Below are positions 26,184 through 34,095 of a stretch of DNA of 61,577 nucleotides, piece after piece; position 1 is the first letter of the stretch; each line of letters starts with the position of its first letter. Both the position numbers and the translations under genes were made by a program. The notes beneath the pieces are model-generated. The model was not told where the DNA came from, ran no database searches, and saw nothing but the letters and a program-made list of their open reading frames with translations. The stretch is from Candidatus Gastranaerophilales bacterium (GTDB taxonomy: Bacteria > Cyanobacteriota > Vampirovibrionia > Gastranaerophilales > Gastranaerophilaceae): contig CALUYZ010000009.1 of the NCBI GenBank assembly GCA_944325175.1, positions 1-61,577 of the forward strand. Direction: 5' to 3'.

Positions 26184-26627
26184 ATGAATATATCAAAAAT
26201 TTATAAATTTCAAAATATAAAATTTACAGGCGTACAAAAAGGGTCAGGAACTACAAACGTGCAAGATAATAAAGATAAAATGGATTATTTTGTAAATAAA
26301 ACTCGTGAAGTTTTAGCTGAAAGAGCTGAAATGGAAGTGCCTGAAAACGGTAAATTCTCAAGTGTGTCTGCTTCTTTTAAGATTCCTGATACTCAAAATA
26401 AAGCAAGAATTATAATCAGCCACGATGAACTTGAACCTAAAAATTTAAGAAGATTATCCGTTGGTGTTCACCATATAAATAGCGACAGATTAACTTCAAA
26501 CTACATTTTAAAAGGAACGAAAAAAGAAATTTTAGACTATCTGAAAGACCAAAAAAGCCAAGATGAATTAATCGGTATTATCGGACATTTATCTGAAAGT
26601 GTTGATAAATATTACTCTGAGCAATAG
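26184..26627 (+). CDS. Hypothetical 'FTG'-tag protein downstream of the RelA/SpoT-domain protein
   Basis: 147 residues without a recognised domain. The N-terminus contains IKFTGVQ, like the divergent neighbour at 23021-23728. It lacks a signal peptide and a membrane segment. It follows the putative effector by 52 bp on the same strand with its own GGAG ribosome-binding site, so co-transcription is likely. Its position makes it a candidate partner, chaperone or antidote. Nothing in the sequence shows hydrolase motifs that would detoxify alarmones. Its stop codon directly abuts the end of the convergent ATPase gene. Confidence 0.55.
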   Translation: MNISKIYKFQNIKFTGVQKGSGTTNVQDNKDKMDYFVNKTREVLAERAEMEVPENGKFSSVSASFKIPDTQNKARIIISHDELEPKNLRRLSVGVHHINSDRLTSNYILKGTKKEILDYLKDQKSQDELIGIIGHLSESVDKYYSEQ

Positions 26628-27974
26628 TTATAATTGAACATCTCTCATCATATCTTTTAATTGTTTGATTGTACCGTCCATTGTAACTTTTTCACTTGCT
26701 TTTTGCTGTAAAAAGGCGTTTATCTGAGGCATCATTTTAATTGCAATATCAAGTTTCGGGTTTGAGCCCATTTGATACATACCAACGTCAATCAAATCTT
26801 TATTTTCTCTATAAAGTGCCATTAATTGTCGCATTTTGCTTGCGGCTTGTTGATGTTCTTTGTCGGTTATTGTTGTAAAAAGCCTTGAAACAGAACCTAA
26901 AACATCAATAGCGGGGTAATGGTTCATCTCAGCTACTTTTCTTGATAAGAAAATGTGCCCGTCAACAATACCTCTTACAATGTCAACAATGGGGTCTGTT
27001 ATGTCATCGCCTTCCATAAGAACGGTATAAAGCGCCGTAATTGAACCTTTTTCCGAGTTCCCTGTTCGCTCTAACGCTCTTTGAAGCCAAGAAAAAATTG
27101 AAGGCGGATACCCTTTCATAGTTGGCGGTTCTCCGATTGATAAGCCTACTTCACGCCCTGCCATAGCACAACGGGTAACCGTGTCTGTCATCAAGAAAAC
27201 TTTTTTGCCTTTGTCTCTAAAATATTCACAAACTGAAGTTGCAGCAAGCAGACATTTCATTCTGATTAAGGGGGGAAGGTCGCCCGTTGCGCAAACAACA
27301 ACAGATTTTTTCATGCCTTCTTCGCCCAAAGAATCCACCATAAATTCTTTAACTTCTCTGCCACGTTCTCCGATTAATGCCATAACGTTAACATCTGCTT
27401 CAGAGTTTCTTGCAATCATACCTAATGTTGTACTTTTACCAACACCTGACCCCGCAAAAAGCCCCATTCTTTGACCGCCACCCATGGTTAAAAGCCCGTC
27501 TATTGCTCTAATTCCTGTAAAAATTGTGTTTTTGATAATGGGTCTGTGGAATGCATCAGGAACAGAGCCATTTATATTAACATATTCTGCGTTTGTTAAA
27601 TCTAAAGGGCGGCTGTCCATTGGTTCTCCTAAAGGGTTTATTAATCTTCCAAGTAAAAAATCGCCAACAGGAAGCATAATAGGACCACCTGTTGTTTCTA
27701 CCAAGGAACCTTGCCCTATGCCTTCACCGTCATATAATAGCAGTAATTGTGCCATATCGCCCTTAAAGGCAACAACTTCGGCTGCTTTTTTTTCGCCTGT
27801 GTAGGTTTGAATGTAGCATAAATCACCAATTTTAAGCCCCGGAAGTTTAACTTCAACAGTTAAACCCATTAACTTTGAAACAACCCCTTTATATTTGTAC
27901 AAAGGAATGTTTTCTAATGTTTCAAGCGCTTTAATTTTTGTATTATGTATTTTATATTCTATTTCTTCATCCAT
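26628..27974 (-). CDS. FliI/SctN-type (type III secretion/flagellar) ATPase
   Basis: 448-residue rotary-type ATPase with an N-terminal beta-barrel (about 25-95), Walker A GLFAGSGVGKST (about 171-182), the LIGERGREVKEF segment, Walker B VFLMTDTVTR, and the family's C-terminal ETL-type ending. The motif ALxRTGNSEKGSITALYTVLMEGDD is characteristic of FliI and SctN and not of F1 beta or Rho. These ATPases release substrates and chaperones at flagellar or needle secretion apparatuses. No other flagellar or injectisome gene is in the window, so it is an orphan here. Its convergent neighbours are leaderless proteins that could be clients, which is speculation. Confidence 0.88.
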   Translation of the reverse strand: MDEEIEYKIHNTKIKALETLENIPLYKYKGVVSKLMGLTVEVKLPGLKIGDLCYIQTYTGEKKAAEVVAFKGDMAQLLLLYDGEGIGQGSLVETTGGPIMLPVGDFLLGRLINPLGEPMDSRPLDLTNAEYVNINGSVPDAFHRPIIKNTIFTGIRAIDGLLTMGGGQRMGLFAGSGVGKSTTLGMIARNSEADVNVMALIGERGREVKEFMVDSLGEEGMKKSVVVCATGDLPPLIRMKCLLAATSVCEYFRDKGKKVFLMTDTVTRCAMAGREVGLSIGEPPTMKGYPPSIFSWLQRALERTGNSEKGSITALYTVLMEGDDITDPIVDIVRGIVDGHIFLSRKVAEMNHYPAIDVLGSVSRLFTTITDKEHQQAASKMRQLMALYRENKDLIDVGMYQMGSNPKLDIAIKMMPQINAFLQQKASEKVTMDGTIKQLKDMMRDVQL

Positions 27975-28023
27975 AATTAAATTATAATTAGTATTTTAAA
28001 TGTATCAAATTATTTAAGTTTGA

Positions 28024-29172
28024 TTAATTATTTGAGTAAAAATAATCGTAACCTTCATTTATCGCTTCAACAAGAATTTTTGCGTATCTTTTGGCGGTTT
28101 TATAATATGATAGGTGGGCTAATAAAAATGTTCTTCTTGAACTTTTATTTGATTTATCAAAAATGAAGCCGCCGTTTGGTTGAATTTCAAGATTTGTTTT
28201 TTTCTCAACTTCATCGAAAGTTATATTCTTGCTGACAGGAAACCCTAAAGGGTCATCTGAATAATTAACGGTTATCCAAAAAATGTTATTTTCAACGATA
28301 AATTTATAAGTATATGCCATAAGTTCGCTTAATTTGTAGCTTTTATCATACATATCACTGTAAAAAAGAGCATAAGGGCTTGCATAGTTTATTCCGCCAA
28401 TAATTGCATCTTTTGGCGCGCAGCTTGTTTTTGTATAATTATTAATTGAATCTATTTTTTCTCTAAAACTTTCAAGGTCAGATTCAAACACAAAATCGTT
28501 TTCAACGTCATAAGTAACAAGTTTTGATTTAAAAATGGCATCCGTGCAGCTGTTTTCATAGTTTCTATATGAAATATACGTTTTAAATTCATCGGGCAAA
28601 TTGGATTTTAAAATAGCTTCTTTAAGGTTTATGACGGGTGCTTTAAATGCTAAATATTGTTGTACAATAAAAGTTCCGGCACTATAGCCTGATAATACAA
28701 TTTTATTTCCTTTTGAATATTCATCTATAACTATATTGTGCAATTTTTGAATAATGGGGTGCATGTTTTCTGTTTTTGAAACCCAAATGGCATCATGAAG
28801 GCACATTGCAATAAATTTTCTTACATAATTTGCAGGTTTTGGGCTGATTGCTTTTAGGAAATCAAATTCTTCATTCATCACTTCAATTTCATTTTTGCTG
28901 AAATCGCCCCAATAAAAAGGAATAGCGTTTTTGTTAATTGTTAAATTGCTGTTATCAAGCCATTTTGTTTTAATTAATTCATCATTTGAAAATTGATAAA
29001 TTATTTCTTTGTGAAGATAATTAACGCCTTTTAAAAATTCTTCTTTGCTTTCTTTTGAATTTGTATTTGAACCGTTTAGATATATAAAACTGACTTGATT
29101 TTGTGCATAAGCTTGATTTTGCTGCAATATGAAAAAAATAAAAATTATAAAAATATAGAAAAGCTTTTTCAT
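28024..29172 (-). CDS. Secreted alpha/beta-hydrolase-like protein
   Basis: 382 residues when started at the ATG at 29172, where a textbook signal peptide begins (MKKLFYIFIIFIFFI..., cleavage after the AYA near residue 24). A longer in-frame start at 29238 would run through the 6S-like RNA and is rejected. The central GYSAG at about residue 176 is a GxSxG nucleophile elbow, preceded by a strand (KIVLS), and the early FIYLNGSNT fits the oxyanion strand. A lipase or esterase of the alpha/beta-hydrolase type is likely; I cannot place the catalytic Asp and His with confidence. Periplasmic or surface location is expected. The gene is monocistronic. Confidence 0.65.
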   Translation of the reverse strand: MKKLFYIFIIFIFFILQQNQAYAQNQVSFIYLNGSNTNSKESKEEFLKGVNYLHKEIIYQFSNDELIKTKWLDNSNLTINKNAIPFYWGDFSKNEIEVMNEEFDFLKAISPKPANYVRKFIAMCLHDAIWVSKTENMHPIIQKLHNIVIDEYSKGNKIVLSGYSAGTFIVQQYLAFKAPVINLKEAILKSNLPDEFKTYISYRNYENSCTDAIFKSKLVTYDVENDFVFESDLESFREKIDSINNYTKTSCAPKDAIIGGINYASPYALFYSDMYDKSYKLSELMAYTYKFIVENNIFWITVNYSDDPLGFPVSKNITFDEVEKKTNLEIQPNGGFIFDKSNKSSRRTFLLAHLSYYKTAKRYAKILVEAINEGYDYFYSNN

Positions 29173-29197
29173 AAAACCCCAACTAAAAAAAATAATT

Positions 29198-29374
29198 GCT
29201 CTACACGGGCAAATTTTGTTACCTGCGGATGCTCCCACAGGGGGGTGAGTGCCTCGGTAAATCCGTTTCCTTTAAAAAGGTTTAACCTTTAAGGTATACT
29301 TCAATTACCTTTAATGAAGAGCTGCTCTCCCGTTTTATAAAAATGTAGGAACAAAATTACAGCCCGCATAAAGC
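29198..29374 (-). ncRNA. ssrS: Structured RNA, candidate 6S RNA
   Basis: A 177-nt minus-strand segment that is clearly more GC-rich than its surroundings. Its two ends pair: 13 consecutive pairs (with wobbles) between 29374-29362 and 29198-29210, then 8 more (AUUUUGUU with AACAAAAU) after a small internal loop. The 3' end runs into a T-rich tract (29197 downward, eight T) as a terminator. A minus-strand promoter fits exactly: TAGACA (29405-29410), 18-nt spacer, TAAAAT (29381-29386), then 6 nt to the first paired base. A long closing stem, open centre and length near 180 nt are the architecture of 6S RNA. The name is inferred from architecture; no SRP GGAAG/AGCA or tmRNA features were seen. 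Confidence 0.55.
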
Positions 29375-29380
29375 AATATT

Positions 29381-29410
29381 ATTTTAACATTATTTTTTAC
29401 AGTTTGTCTA
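29381..29410 (-). promoter_or_regulatory. Promoter of the 6S-like RNA
   Basis: -35 TAGACA (29405-29410) and -10 TAAAAT (29381-29386) on the minus strand with an 18-nt spacer. The start predicted 6-8 nt downstream coincides with the 5' end of the terminal stem. Confidence 0.6.
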
Positions 29411-29449
29411 TTTTATTGTAGTATTATTTTATAAAAGGAAGAGAAGTTT

Positions 29450-30145
29450 ATGAAAAAATTTTTAGTTTTGTTTTTAGTGCTTTTAATTACAAGCATTAAT
29501 TGTTATGCAAAAGAAGAAACTAATATTAATCTTGAAAAAAATACATCAATTCAAAAAAGAATTAATGAAGTCGGATTTAGAATTTTAAATGCAAATAAAT
29601 TAGATAAACATATTACATTTTTATACCATGATGAAGATGTTTTAATAAAAGGCGACCCTTCTGTCGTAAAAAGACAGGTTGTTATTTATGATAAAGACCT
29701 TCAATATATAGAATCTGACGATGAAATGGCTGCTTTAATTGCAAGAGAAACATCTAAAGCAATTAAAACATTTGATGGTGCTATGGGCGGTTTTGTCAGC
29801 AGTTTGCATGTTAAAATGGCGCCAAAAAAGTTTGAAATAGTTGCAGATAAAAGAGCTGTTGATTATATGGTTAAAGCCGGCTACAACCCTTTGGGGCTTA
29901 TAACATTTATTAATAAAACATGTCCGCAAGCAAGGCAAGATGTTATTTCAAGAAAAAACCTAACATCAAAAAGGTTAATGTATATATATGAAAAAATTTA
30001 TTTTAACTATCCTTATTTTCTTGTAAATAATTCATATATTAATAATTCCTACTATCAAAATTTTCTTTTAACTTCAACTGAAAACAGAAGGCTTTTAGAA
30101 CAAAAAATAAAAACAAGAAGTACGGGTAAAATTCATTATGAATAA
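29450..30145 (+). CDS. Secreted M48-peptidase homologue lacking the zinc site
   Basis: 231 residues with a signal peptide (cleavage after CYA near residue 20). The body follows the M48 Zn-peptidase pattern. DDEMAALIARETSKAIK (90-106) is at the place of the HExxH helix, and FEIVADKRAVDYMVKAGYNPLGL (128-150) at the place of the third-ligand ExxxD helix and following turn. The zinc histidines are gone: HExxH reads R99-E100-T-S-K103. It is therefore probably a non-catalytic homologue, perhaps an envelope chaperone or inhibitor of active BepA/LoiP-type proteases. It overlaps the next secreted-protein gene by 8 bp. Confidence 0.7.
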   Translation: MKKFLVLFLVLLITSINCYAKEETNINLEKNTSIQKRINEVGFRILNANKLDKHITFLYHDEDVLIKGDPSVVKRQVVIYDKDLQYIESDDEMAALIARETSKAIKTFDGAMGGFVSSLHVKMAPKKFEIVADKRAVDYMVKAGYNPLGLITFINKTCPQARQDVISRKNLTSKRLMYIYEKIYFNYPYFLVNNSYINNSYYQNFLLTSTENRRLLEQKIKTRSTGKIHYE

Positions 30146-30707
30146 ATTTGTATTTATTATTTTTCTTGCTCTTTTTCTGATAAAATTTCCGGCTTTTGCA
30201 GCGGATGATTTTTTGGTTGATTATATTGATTTAAAACAAGTTCAAAAACCATTGGTTAACCTTGAATATAATTATGAAAATACAAAAAAAATTCCAATTT
30301 ATTTGCATATAAAAGAAACAATATCAACAAGAGATGAAAATATATACGAGGGCATGAAGCTTGAATTTATTGTTGATAAAAACGTTTATGATAAGGGAAA
30401 ATTAATTTTAAAAAAAGGCGATATTATAGAGGGTAAGTTGAAATTTATCGTCACAAGCGGCATGAACGGTATTCCATACAGTTTGACGGTTGGAGATTTT
30501 ATTATAAAAGGAATAAGCCCTAATAATTTAGAGGATGAATATTATAAACAAGGCTGGGATAGGGGTTATATTGTATATCCTCTCAAATGGGCGCTTACAT
30601 TCTTGCCGCCAACAGGCTCTTTAACCAATTTTATTAAAGGCGGACACTGTAAAATTACGCCAAAAGATGAAATTATCATAAATTATTACCCAAATAGGAA
30701 TAAATAA
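30138..30707 (+). CDS. Secreted protein of unknown function
   Basis: 189 residues with a signal peptide (hydrophobic to residue 18, cleavage after FAA/AFA near 22). The mature part is predicted to be rich in beta strands. It includes KLILKKGDIIEGKL and a later GHCKITPKDEIIINYY, which resembles the small beta-barrel seen in some outer-membrane or TrbI/VirB10-like proteins. I cannot name a family. Start codon and stop of the preceding pseudo-peptidase overlap by 8 bp, indicating translational coupling and probably joint function in the envelope. A terminator follows at 30713-30755. Confidence 0.6.
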   Translation: MNKFVFIIFLALFLIKFPAFAADDFLVDYIDLKQVQKPLVNLEYNYENTKKIPIYLHIKETISTRDENIYEGMKLEFIVDKNVYDKGKLILKKGDIIEGKLKFIVTSGMNGIPYSLTVGDFIIKGISPNNLEDEYYKQGWDRGYIVYPLKWALTFLPPTGSLTNFIKGGHCKITPKDEIIINYYPNRNK

Positions 30708-30712
30708 AACTT

Positions 30713-30755
30713 AAAAAAGCCAAAAGACAAATTAATGTCTATTTTGGCTTTTTTA
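30713..30755. terminator. Bidirectional terminator between convergent genes
   Basis: AAAAAAGCCAAAA / TTTTGGCTTTTTT outer stem with a GACA / TGTC inner stem. A and T tracts on both sides let it serve the secreted-protein gene (+) and the small membrane protein gene (-). Confidence 0.85.
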
Positions 30756-30770
30756 AAATATTAATTTTGT

Positions 30771-31166
30771 TTATCTTTTGTTGTTTGGTTTTGGTCCCAT
30801 AAAGGGTTTAGGATTTTTTGTTATTTCATCTATAAAGCTTTTTGGAATAATGATATATTCTTCTTCCCATATTTCTTTATCATAATCATCGTTGTTTTTC
30901 ATATCTTTTTTGAATTCATTAATTGTCTTCATTATTTTTTTTCTCATTTTCATATCAAATTCTTTTTCTTTTTCAAAATCTCTTGAAAAATCATTTTGCC
31001 AATCATTCATCATCATTTTCATTCTATGGTGGCAGTTGCAATGGTGTGGTTTCATTGTTACCATGGAATAATAATTTCCAAATATACCGCCGATGAAACC
31101 GCCTATTATACCTGTAAGAACCAAAGTGCCGGCAAATTTCATAAAATCTCTTGTGTCGTTATTCAT
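30771..31166 (-). CDS. Small membrane protein with one glycine-rich transmembrane helix
   Basis: 131 residues when started at the ATG at 31166, which has an AGGAG ribosome-binding site 10 bases upstream. The longer frame to 31223 lacks one. A Gly-rich hydrophobic helix spans about residues 10-30. A His/Cys/Met cluster (KPHHCNCHHRMKMMM, about residues 39-53) follows and could bind a transition metal such as copper or nickel. The rest is a charged helix and a proline-rich end. No family recognised. Confidence 0.55.
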   Translation of the reverse strand: MNNDTRDFMKFAGTLVLTGIIGGFIGGIFGNYYSMVTMKPHHCNCHHRMKMMMNDWQNDFSRDFEKEKEFDMKMRKKIMKTINEFKKDMKNNDDYDKEIWEEEYIIIPKSFIDEITKNPKPFMGPKPNNKR

Positions 31167-31294
31167 AAAAATACTGCTCCTAAAACTTTTGCTTTCATAA
31201 GCTATTTTATAATTTACTTTCAAATAAACAATGATAATTGTCTTAGGTAAATCAGGCTATATATCTTCAAAAAAAATAGCCTCAAAATAACATT

Positions 31295-32359
31295 ATGAAA
31301 AAAATTTTGATTATAATATTTTTATTTTTCCCGCTTTTTTTAACAGGTTGTAATATAGAATTTAAAGAACCTAAAATTGTTAAAATTAAAGAAGTCAAAT
31401 TTCAAAATATAGACAACAATCAAATATACCCCGGGTATATTGAAAGAGGCGGAACGGTAAACCTTGCTTTTAGGGCATCAGGCATTGTTGAAAAATTATA
31501 TGTAAATGATGGCGATTATGTTAAAAAAGGAAAGTTACTCGGTGTTTTGGACAATAAAGAATATAATCTTCAAATCGCAAAAGCAAAAAGTGCTTTGGAT
31601 GATCAGCTTGTAAAATATGATAGAGCAAAAAGTTATTTTGAAAGAATTACAAAATTATATGAAGCAGGCGGAATTTCTTATAATGAATGGGAATCAGCCC
31701 AAACTAACTTAAAATCAAGTATTAATCAGATAAACATTTTGCAAGATGCACTAAAAATTGAGAAAGATAAAGAGGCTTATAGAAAAATTTATGCTCCGAA
31801 TGACGGATATATAATTGATGTTACAAAAAGTGAAAAGGAATTTATAAACGCAGGGGAAATTTTTGCCATTTTTCAAGCTTTAGGCAAATTGGAAGCAAAG
31901 GCATTTGTGCCTGAAAAAAATGTTGTGAATTTAAAAAGCGGTCAAAAAATTTTTTTAACAAGCGATGTTTTTCAAGGTAAAAAATTTGAAGGATACATTT
32001 TAAATATAATAAAAACAAGTTTGAATAAGGGAAGTTATGAGGTTACGGTTGGCTTTAAGAAAGATTGCCCCGAACTTTTAACAGGCATGAGCGCAAATAT
32101 TGAAATAATTACATCTCCAATTAAAAAAGAAATTTTGGTTCCCATTAATTCTGTTTTAATTGAAGGGGATAAGAAATATGTTTTAAAATTCAATAAAATT
32201 AATGAATTTGAAGGCAATGTAGCAAAAAAAGAAATTACAACAGGAAAAATTTATAAAGACGAGCTTGTTGTATTAAATGGTTTGAATTCAGGTGAATTCA
32301 TAGTTTTAGAAAATGTTTTAAATATAAAAGACGGAGAAAAATTAAAATATTATGAATAA
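31295..32359 (+). CDS. RND-type efflux periplasmic adaptor (membrane fusion lipoprotein)
   Basis: 354 residues. The lipobox LTGC (Cys19) marks a lipoprotein anchored in the inner membrane. The order is that of AcrA/HlyD adaptors: a half-lipoyl segment (ASGIVEKLYVNDGDYVKKGKLLGVLD, about 62-87), an alpha-helical hairpin (about 95-160), the second half-lipoyl (IYAPNDGYIIDV), a beta-barrel and a membrane-proximal domain (LVPINSVL). It would link an inner-membrane pump to an outer-membrane channel. Its 3' end overlaps the next gene by 8 bp. That gene encodes an RND protein without a pump membrane domain, so the usual partner is missing. No TolC-like gene is nearby. Confidence 0.88.
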   Translation: MKKILIIIFLFFPLFLTGCNIEFKEPKIVKIKEVKFQNIDNNQIYPGYIERGGTVNLAFRASGIVEKLYVNDGDYVKKGKLLGVLDNKEYNLQIAKAKSALDDQLVKYDRAKSYFERITKLYEAGGISYNEWESAQTNLKSSINQINILQDALKIEKDKEAYRKIYAPNDGYIIDVTKSEKEFINAGEIFAIFQALGKLEAKAFVPEKNVVNLKSGQKIFLTSDVFQGKKFEGYILNIIKTSLNKGSYEVTVGFKKDCPELLTGMSANIEIITSPIKKEILVPINSVLIEGDKKYVLKFNKINEFEGNVAKKEITTGKIYKDELVVLNGLNSGEFIVLENVLNIKDGEKLKYYE

Positions 32360-34073
32360 ATTTTTAGTTTTTATTTTAATTTTTGTATTCATTTTTCTTT
32401 TGTATAAAAAAGAAAACGAAACGCCTGATATTAGAATTAATTCTTTTTTAATGAATAATACCGCTGCATCCGTAGATAAAAAAATAACAAGACCCATTGA
32501 AAAAATTCTTTTTCAAATTGGCGAAATTGAAGATATTAAGTCAGAATCTGTTTATGAAAAAAATATAATTGATATTTACTTGAAAAATAAACCCTTTTTA
32601 AATAAAGGAGAAATAAAAGATGAAATTATGCGTGATATTCTTTTGGAAAAAGAAAAAATAGGAACAGGAGCGGAAATTTTATTTGATGAAAATTTTGATG
32701 AAATTTATGACGTTTTGATTGGCGTTGTTTCTGACAATAATGCCAAAGATTATGGTGAATTATATAAAAAAGCGGAAAACATTAAAGATGAATTTTTAAA
32801 ACTGAAAAGAAGAAATAAAGTGAAAATTAAAGGAGATGAAGAACAAACACTTTATCTTTTTTACAAAAGCCCTTATTTTTCAAATTTAAAATTAACAAAT
32901 GATGCAATTAAAAAAGAAATTTCAAACATAAATGCAAACTTTGGCGGCGGGTATTATGAAACAGAAAATAACATAGTTGAACTGAATTCTCTAAATAAGT
33001 TTCAATCTATGGAAGATATTGAAAAAAGAATTATAAATATTGAAGGAAAGCCAATTAAATTAGAAGATATTTTCGAAATTGAAAAAACGGTTAAAATTCC
33101 AAAAACAAAATTAACCCTAATTAACGGCAAAAGAGGGCTAATTGTTGCAGTTTCAAAAACAAAAGGTGCAAACGGGTTTTTATTTAACAGAGAAGTTTCA
33201 AAGCTTGTAAAAAAATTGAATGAAAAATATGGCGGGGTTGAAATTATTTATAATAAAAAATTATTTCAAAACGACATTTTGTATTTTGAAATTTTAGCCA
33301 ATAATGGCACAAGTTTTGCCGAAACAAAAAACATTGTTATGAAGGGTGAAAAATTTCTTCAAGAAAACAAAATTAAAAATTATACAGCTTTTGTGGGCTA
33401 TTTTCCGCCAAAAATTAATTCAAAAGTGTTTGAAGGCGTTGAAAAACCAAACTTTGCCGCATTTGTTATAAAAACAAAGGATAAAAATAAAATAAAAACA
33501 AAATTTGAAAATTTTTTCAAGAATAATTTTGCAATAATTCAAATTAAAACAAATTATAAAAACCCAATCAAAGTTAAAATTTCAAACAGAAATTTTGATA
33601 ATTTTATAAAACAAAAAGAAAATTTAAAAAAAGAATTGGAAAAAGTTAGTGAAATAGCATTTTTTTCAGATAATTGGGGCAGTGAAACCTTTTCGCAAGG
33701 AATTAAAGTTAATGAAAATTTAGCTGTTTTAAACGGCATTTCACCGGTTGAGATATTTAATTTTTTAAACGGCTTTTATAATGGTATAACTTTAACGTAT
33801 TATTTTAAAGATGATGTTAAAATTCCAGTTGTTCTAAAAGGTAGAGAATTCGTTGATATTAATTCGCTTGCCATTTATTCAAATAAAGTAAAAAAAATAA
33901 TTCCAATCGGGGAATTTGTAAAAATTGAACCAAAATTAATCTATCCTAAAATTTTAAGGTCAAATAACGAATACTACGCTATATTTGTAATTGAGCCAAA
34001 CAATGTTCAAGTTAAAAGAAAAATTAAACAAATTTTGAAAAATAATTATAACTATGAAATCTTAAAAAATTAA
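32352..34073 (+). CDS. RND porter-domain protein lacking the transmembrane bundle
   Basis: 573 residues against about 1,020 for AcrB-type pumps. One N-terminal transmembrane helix (about 3-18) anchors it. Residues about 25-310 align by eye with the first periplasmic porter half of HAE-type RND pumps (VDKKITRPIEKILFQIGEIEDIKSES matches the PN1 start). Residues about 311-570 match the second half (LAVLNGISPVEIFNFLNGFYNGITL..., then VPVVLKG-like and IPIGEFVKIEP). The TM2-TM7 block is cut out between them and TM8-TM12 are missing at the end. The reading frame is open with no internal stops, and the gene is coupled to an adaptor gene by an 8-bp overlap. It therefore looks like a deliberate architecture, not a decayed pseudogene. 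Proton-driven pumping is not possible as such. Confidence 0.72.
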   Translation: MNKFLVFILIFVFIFLLYKKENETPDIRINSFLMNNTAASVDKKITRPIEKILFQIGEIEDIKSESVYEKNIIDIYLKNKPFLNKGEIKDEIMRDILLEKEKIGTGAEILFDENFDEIYDVLIGVVSDNNAKDYGELYKKAENIKDEFLKLKRRNKVKIKGDEEQTLYLFYKSPYFSNLKLTNDAIKKEISNINANFGGGYYETENNIVELNSLNKFQSMEDIEKRIINIEGKPIKLEDIFEIEKTVKIPKTKLTLINGKRGLIVAVSKTKGANGFLFNREVSKLVKKLNEKYGGVEIIYNKKLFQNDILYFEILANNGTSFAETKNIVMKGEKFLQENKIKNYTAFVGYFPPKINSKVFEGVEKPNFAAFVIKTKDKNKIKTKFENFFKNNFAIIQIKTNYKNPIKVKISNRNFDNFIKQKENLKKELEKVSEIAFFSDNWGSETFSQGIKVNENLAVLNGISPVEIFNFLNGFYNGITLTYYFKDDVKIPVVLKGREFVDINSLAIYSNKVKKIIPIGEFVKIEPKLIYPKILRSNNEYYAIFVIEPNNVQVKRKIKQILKNNYNYEILKN

Positions 34074-34095
34074 AATTTATGTTAGTATAAATATA

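Noticed and set aside
29173..29238. N-terminal extension of the hydrolase gene to 29238
   Set aside because: It places non-conserved residues before a perfect signal peptide and overlaps the 3' part of the structured RNA.
29198..29374. tmRNA, SRP RNA or RNase P RNA as the identity of the structured RNA
   Set aside because: No tRNA-like ends or tag ORF (tmRNA), no GGAAG/AGCA apical motif (SRP), no conserved P4 sequences, and too short for RNase P.
32352..34073. Pseudogene reading of the RND porter-only gene
   Set aside because: The frame is uninterrupted over 573 codons, the deletions fall exactly on the transmembrane blocks, and the gene is coupled to an intact adaptor gene.
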